7,179 bases of DNA from assembly GCA_002317295.1 (NCBI GenBank), contig DCIY01000022.1, positions 1 through 7,179 of the forward strand. The letters are read 5' to 3'. Shown in pieces: positions 3,895 to 7,179 of the stretch. Position numbers and translations under genes: made by a program. Under the pieces are notes generated by a model. It was not told the DNA's origin. It was given only the letters and a program-made list of their open reading frames with translations, and searched no databases. This DNA comes from Bacteroidales bacterium UBA1714 (GTDB taxonomy: Bacteria > Bacteroidota > Bacteroidia > Bacteroidales > Paludibacteraceae). Positions within the stretch are counted from its first letter, which is position 1. The number at the start of each line of letters is the position of its first letter.

Positions 3895-4215
3895 ATGGAA
3901 ATACCTGTATTAACACCCAATGTCACCTTAGTGCTGATGATTATGGCCGGCATAATGATTCCTCTTGCCATTATCATTTGGCTGGGTAAAGGAGATTTTC
4001 TTATATCCGGATACAATACCGCCAGTGAGGAGGAAAAGGCCAAGTACAATAAATCTCGATTGAGAGGTATCACCAGTGTATTGCTTCTGATCACCAGTGT
4101 TTATCTGGTATTGCTTGCTTTGTTTATTCAATGGGCCGCGGTGCTCACCATCTCTGAGGTGGTAATGACGTTTGTCGGAGTCATTCTGATGAACACCTGG
4201 GCCAAACACGGGTAA
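3895..4215 (+). CDS. Small membrane protein, DUF3784-like
   Basis: The 106-residue protein has three predicted membrane helices (about residues 9-30, 58-78 and 82-100). The segment between the first two, GKGDFLISGYNTASEEEKAKY (31-51), matches the characteristic GKGxxLIxGYNTxSxEEKAKY signature of DUF3784 proteins, whose function is unknown. No signal peptidase site or catalytic motif is seen. It is a single-gene unit with its own promoter at 3841-3872 and a hairpin terminator 25 bp after the stop codon. It converges on rpoC. ATG 3895 is chosen because the downstream frame holds the whole signature and the first helix. An out-of-frame ATG at 3881 opens an 11-codon frame that overlaps the start. 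Function remains unassigned. Confidence 0.85.
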   Translation: MEIPVLTPNVTLVLMIMAGIMIPLAIIIWLGKGDFLISGYNTASEEEKAKYNKSRLRGITSVLLLITSVYLVLLALFIQWAAVLTISEVVMTFVGVILMNTWAKHG

Positions 4216-4240
4216 GATTTTTTTTAATTGCTTGTTATAA

Positions 4241-4277
4241 TCAAAAGGCGGACTACTTGAAGTAATCCGCCTTTTGA
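4241..4277. terminator. Bidirectional hairpin terminator between the DUF3784-like gene and rpoC
   Basis: A perfect 12-bp stem (4241-4252 with 4266-4277, TCAAAAGGCGGA/TCCGCCTTTTGA) is extended inside by four more pairs (TACT/AGTA) around a three-base loop. The A-tract before GGCGG and T-tract after CCGCC give a U-run in both directions. It can therefore stop the plus-strand gene and the minus-strand rpoC message. Confidence 0.9.
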
Positions 4278-4279
4278 AT

Positions 4280-4363
4280 GTGTAGCGTGTAGCGATTAGC
4301 GATTAACGTTTAGCGTGTAGCGATTAACGTTTAGCGATTAGCGTGTAGCGATTAGCGATTAAT
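4280..4363. repeat. Tandem heptamer array, twelve units, reaching into the rpoC stop codon
   Basis: Twelve seven-base units follow without interruption: GTGTAGC twice, then combinations of GATTAGC, GATTAAC, GTTTAGC and GTGTAGC, ending GATTAAT. Position 1 is always G and positions 4 and 5 are always T and A. The pair GATTAAC-GTTTAGC occurs twice, suggesting unit-block duplication. The last unit overlaps the rpoC TAA (4361-4359), and the first begins three bases after the terminator stem. Confidence 0.9.
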
Positions 4364-7179
4364 CTTCGTCGAACGCAGCATCAGCGGCAGCACGAGCGGC
4401 CTGAATGGCAGCATACTCTTCTGCGTTGTGCACGCTTACTTTCTGGAACTCACGAAGACCGGTACCAGCAGGAATAAGGTTACCGCAAATCACGTTCTCC
4501 TTCATTCCCTCCAAGTAATCAACCTTGCCCTGGATAGCAGCCTCATTGAGCACCTTGGTGGTTTCCTGGAAGGAAGCTGCTGACATAAACGACTTGGTTC
4601 CCAATGCAGCACGGGTGATACCTTGGAGTACCTGTTTAGCCGTAGCGCATTGTGCATCACGAGCCACTACCAGTTTCTTATCGCGACGACGCAGACTGGA
4701 GTTCTCATCGTGGAGACGACGAGCGGTAACAATCTGACCTGCGCGGAGTACTTCGGACTCACCGGCATCGGTGACCACCTTTTTACCCCAGATACGATCG
4801 TTCTCCTCCAGGAAGTCCAGTTTATCAATCATTTGTCCTTCGAGGTAACGGGTATCGCCAGCCTCCAGTATTTCTACTTTACGCATCATCTGACGAACGA
4901 TGATCTCGAAGTGCTTATCGTTGATTTCCACACCCTGCATACGGTATACGGACTGAGCCTCGTTGACAATATAGTCCTGCACAGCCGTCGGACCCTGAAT
5001 GGACAGGATATCGTCCGGAGTGACAGCACCGTCGGACAAAGCCACGCCGGCACGTACATAGTCACCTTCCTGCACCAGAATCTGTTTGGTGAGCGGAATG
5101 AGATAGCTCTTTTGTTCACCCATACGGCTGGTAACGGTTATTTCACGATTACCACGCTTGATCTTACCATAGCTGACCTCACCATCGATTTCGCTGACGA
5201 TAGCCGGATTGCTCGGGTTACGGGCCTCAAACAGCTCGGTAACACGTGGCAGACCACCGGTAATATCGCCGACGTTACCCATGGCACGTGATTGGGTGAA
5301 GAGCAGGTCACCCACCTTCACCTCTGTACCATCCTCATGCATAAGCATGGCCTTAACCGGCAGGTTGTAGGAACGTAATACGTTACCTTCCTTATCCATG
5401 ATATTGGCCATAGGCATTTTGGTCTTGTCCTTGGTATCGGTAATATGTACTTCTTTCTTACCGGTTTGTTCATCCGTTTCGGTTTTGGCCGTTATACCCT
5501 CAATGACATCCGTATAACGCAAGGTACCGGCGGTTTCAATCACCAGAGCAGCCTTATAGGGGTCCCACTCACAAACCATTTGTCCCTTGGTATATGTTTC
5601 GCCCGGGGTAACAAAGAGTTTGGAAGCGTAAGGTATGTTGTAGGTAGTCAGCACCACCCCTGTGGTAGGTTCTACCAGTCGCATCTCGTTGAGACGGCTG
5701 ACAACAATGGTATCGCCGTTCTCGGTTTGGATGGTACGCAGTTCATCAATCTCTACGCGACCATCGTGTGGCAATGCATAGGTATTTTGTACGGAAGCAC
5801 CACCAGCGACACCACCGGAGTGGAAGGTACGCAGGGTCAACTGAGTACCCGGTTCACCGATGGCCTGTGCAGCAATCACTCCGACCGCTTCACCTTTTTG
5901 AACCATCTGACGGGTAGCCAGGTTACGACCATAACATTTGGCGCAGACACCATGCTTGCATTCGCAAGTGAGGACGGAACGAATCTCCACTTCCTCGATG
6001 CCGGCAGCCTCAATGGCAGCACATTGTGCTTCGCGAATCTCATCGCCGGCAGCGACAATGAGGTTCCCCTCCATGTCATGGATATCGTGTACGCTGACAC
6101 GACCCAGGATACGTGCGCTGAGTGAAGCGATAACGGTATCGTTTTGTTTAATGGCACGAGCGGTCAGACCACGCAATGTACCGCAGTCTTCCTCGTTGAT
6201 AATCACATCGTGGCTAACATCGACCAAACGACGAGTCAGATAACCGGCATCGGCCGTCTTAAGAGCGGTATCGGACAGACCCTTACGAGCACCGTGGGTA
6301 GAGATAAAGTACTCCAGCACGCTCAAACCTTCCTTAAAGTTCGCCAGAATCGGGTTTTCAATCTGCTGACGCGAATCAGCCACACCGGCTTTCTGAGGTT
6401 TAGCCATCAAACCACGCATACCGGCCAACTGTTTAATTTGCTGTTTGGAACCACGGGCACCGGAATCCATCATCATGTAGACAGAGTTGAATCCCTGGTC
6501 GGCTTCTTCCATGTGCTTCATCAGCATTTGGCTCAGTTTAGCATCCACATCGTTCCATGTAGCGCAGACCTTGTTATAACGTTCATCGTCACCCATTTCA
6601 CCGAAGTTATACATTTCGGTGATGTTCTCCACTTCGGCATTACCTTTAGCCACCAATTCGGCTTTTTCTTCCGGAATGAGGATATCGTTGAGGTTGAAAC
6701 TCAAGCCACCCTTGAAGGCCATCTTATAACCGAGGTTCTTGATATCATCCAAGAATTGGGCTGTACGAGCAACACCGCAAGTCTTAATGACATTGGCAAT
6801 GATGGATTTGACAGCACCCTTCTTGAGGGTAACATTTTGGAATCCCACTTCTTCGGGTACGAAGGCGTTCACCATGACACGACCCGGAGTGGTCTCGATG
6901 AGTTGTCCATTGATACGCACCTTAATATTGGCGTGAATATCCACGCGACCCTCATTGAGGGCGATGGTGCACTCTTCCGGGCTATAGAATACCAGTCCCT
7001 CTCCCTTGACACCAGTACGAGGTTTGGTGATATAGTACAAACCGAGAATCATATCCTGAGAAGGCACGGTAATAGGATTACCATTGGCGGGGTCCAGAAT
7101 ATTGTGAGAGCCGAGCATGAGCAGTTGTGCCTCCAAAATAGCCTCGTTGCTCAGCGGCAAGTGAACGGCCATCTGGTCA
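4359..7179 (-). CDS. rpoC: DNA-directed RNA polymerase subunit beta', C-terminal two thirds (start lies beyond the right edge)
   Basis: 939 residues are visible, starting with the final Asp of the catalytic NADFDGD motif (DQMAVHLPLS), so the window cuts the active-site metal loop. Residue numbers below count the first visible Met as 1. The second zinc site is complete: C330, C403, C410 and C413, the spacing known from E. coli C814, C888, C895 and C898. The trigger loop GEPGTQLTLRTFHSGG follows, with the catalytic His at about 451. It has Leu where E. coli has Met932, which I believe is common in this phylum. Then come the jaw-type insertion region, the conserved VITARRLHDENSS-like segment near the C-terminus and the family ending LGTKSFMSAASFQETTKVL. 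The acidic tail AAFDED precedes TAA. This is the largest core polymerase subunit, normally cotranscribed with rpoB. It ends at the terminator at 4241-4277, reading through the heptamer array first. No irregularity is seen in the coding part. Confidence 0.98.
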   Translation of the reverse strand, partial: DQMAVHLPLSNEAILEAQLLMLGSHNILDPANGNPITVPSQDMILGLYYITKPRTGVKGEGLVFYSPEECTIALNEGRVDIHANIKVRINGQLIETTPGRVMVNAFVPEEVGFQNVTLKKGAVKSIIANVIKTCGVARTAQFLDDIKNLGYKMAFKGGLSFNLNDILIPEEKAELVAKGNAEVENITEMYNFGEMGDDERYNKVCATWNDVDAKLSQMLMKHMEEADQGFNSVYMMMDSGARGSKQQIKQLAGMRGLMAKPQKAGVADSRQQIENPILANFKEGLSVLEYFISTHGARKGLSDTALKTADAGYLTRRLVDVSHDVIINEEDCGTLRGLTARAIKQNDTVIASLSARILGRVSVHDIHDMEGNLIVAAGDEIREAQCAAIEAAGIEEVEIRSVLTCECKHGVCAKCYGRNLATRQMVQKGEAVGVIAAQAIGEPGTQLTLRTFHSGGVAGGASVQNTYALPHDGRVEIDELRTIQTENGDTIVVSRLNEMRLVEPTTGVVLTTYNIPYASKLFVTPGETYTKGQMVCEWDPYKAALVIETAGTLRYTDVIEGITAKTETDEQTGKKEVHITDTKDKTKMPMANIMDKEGNVLRSYNLPVKAMLMHEDGTEVKVGDLLFTQSRAMGNVGDITGGLPRVTELFEARNPSNPAIVSEIDGEVSYGKIKRGNREITVTSRMGEQKSYLIPLTKQILVQEGDYVRAGVALSDGAVTPDDILSIQGPTAVQDYIVNEAQSVYRMQGVEINDKHFEIIVRQMMRKVEILEAGDTRYLEGQMIDKLDFLEENDRIWGKKVVTDAGESEVLRAGQIVTARRLHDENSSLRRRDKKLVVARDAQCATAKQVLQGITRAALGTKSFMSAASFQETTKVLNEAAIQGKVDYLEGMKENVICGNLIPAGTGLREFQKVSVHNAEEYAAIQAARAAADAAFDED

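Noticed and set aside
4525..6936. Long plus-strand frames opposite rpoC
   Set aside because: They are antisense shadows of a strongly conserved gene.

Overview
The window looks like a chromosomal segment from a member of the Bacteroidetes, most likely Bacteroidales. Two promoters have the phylum's TTTG-type / N20 / TAnnTTTG architecture, RpoC has the Bacteroidetes character, a DUF3784-like membrane protein is present, and start sites mostly lack a clear Shine-Dalgarno sequence. Genus cannot be fixed from this sequence alone.

Layout. (1) Positions 1-376, minus: the N-terminal part of a family 2 glycosyltransferase that runs off the left edge. (2) 377-623: a scar-like spacer holding short gene remnants, including the last codons of a second, diverged UDP-galactopyranose mutase. 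(3) 624-1973, minus: an intact glf gene that carries four G-rich, repeat-encoded peptide insertions and one heptamer-repeat insertion, all in frame. glf and the glycosyltransferase point to a galactofuranose-containing surface polysaccharide locus. (4) 1974-2462: no gene, but several strong hairpins and palindromes. (5) 2463-3300, minus: two overlapping genes, a GHKL-type ATP-binding protein and a STAS-like (DUF4325-type) protein, resembling a kinase/antagonist partner-switching pair. They lie between two identical 45-bp direct repeats (2379-2423 and 3323-3367). (6) 3301-3894: no gene, but a promoter, a large inverted repeat, octamer tandem repeats and other small repeats. (7) 3895-4215, plus: a small three-helix membrane protein (DUF3784-like) with a very clear promoter, ending at a strong hairpin terminator. 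(8) 4280-4363: twelve tandem heptamers reaching into the stop codon of rpoC. (9) 4359-7179, minus: the C-terminal two thirds of rpoC, cut inside the catalytic NADFDGD motif.

How it fits together. rpoC and the DUF3784 gene converge on the shared terminator. All minus-strand genes from 3300 down to 1 face the same way, and the promoter at 3414-3445 lies outside the repeat-bounded cassette. Loss of the cassette by recombination between the repeats would therefore place that promoter upstream of glf. The most unusual aspects are the glf gene loaded with repeat-derived peptides, the repeat-bounded ATPase/STAS pair, and the density of small repeats between genes.
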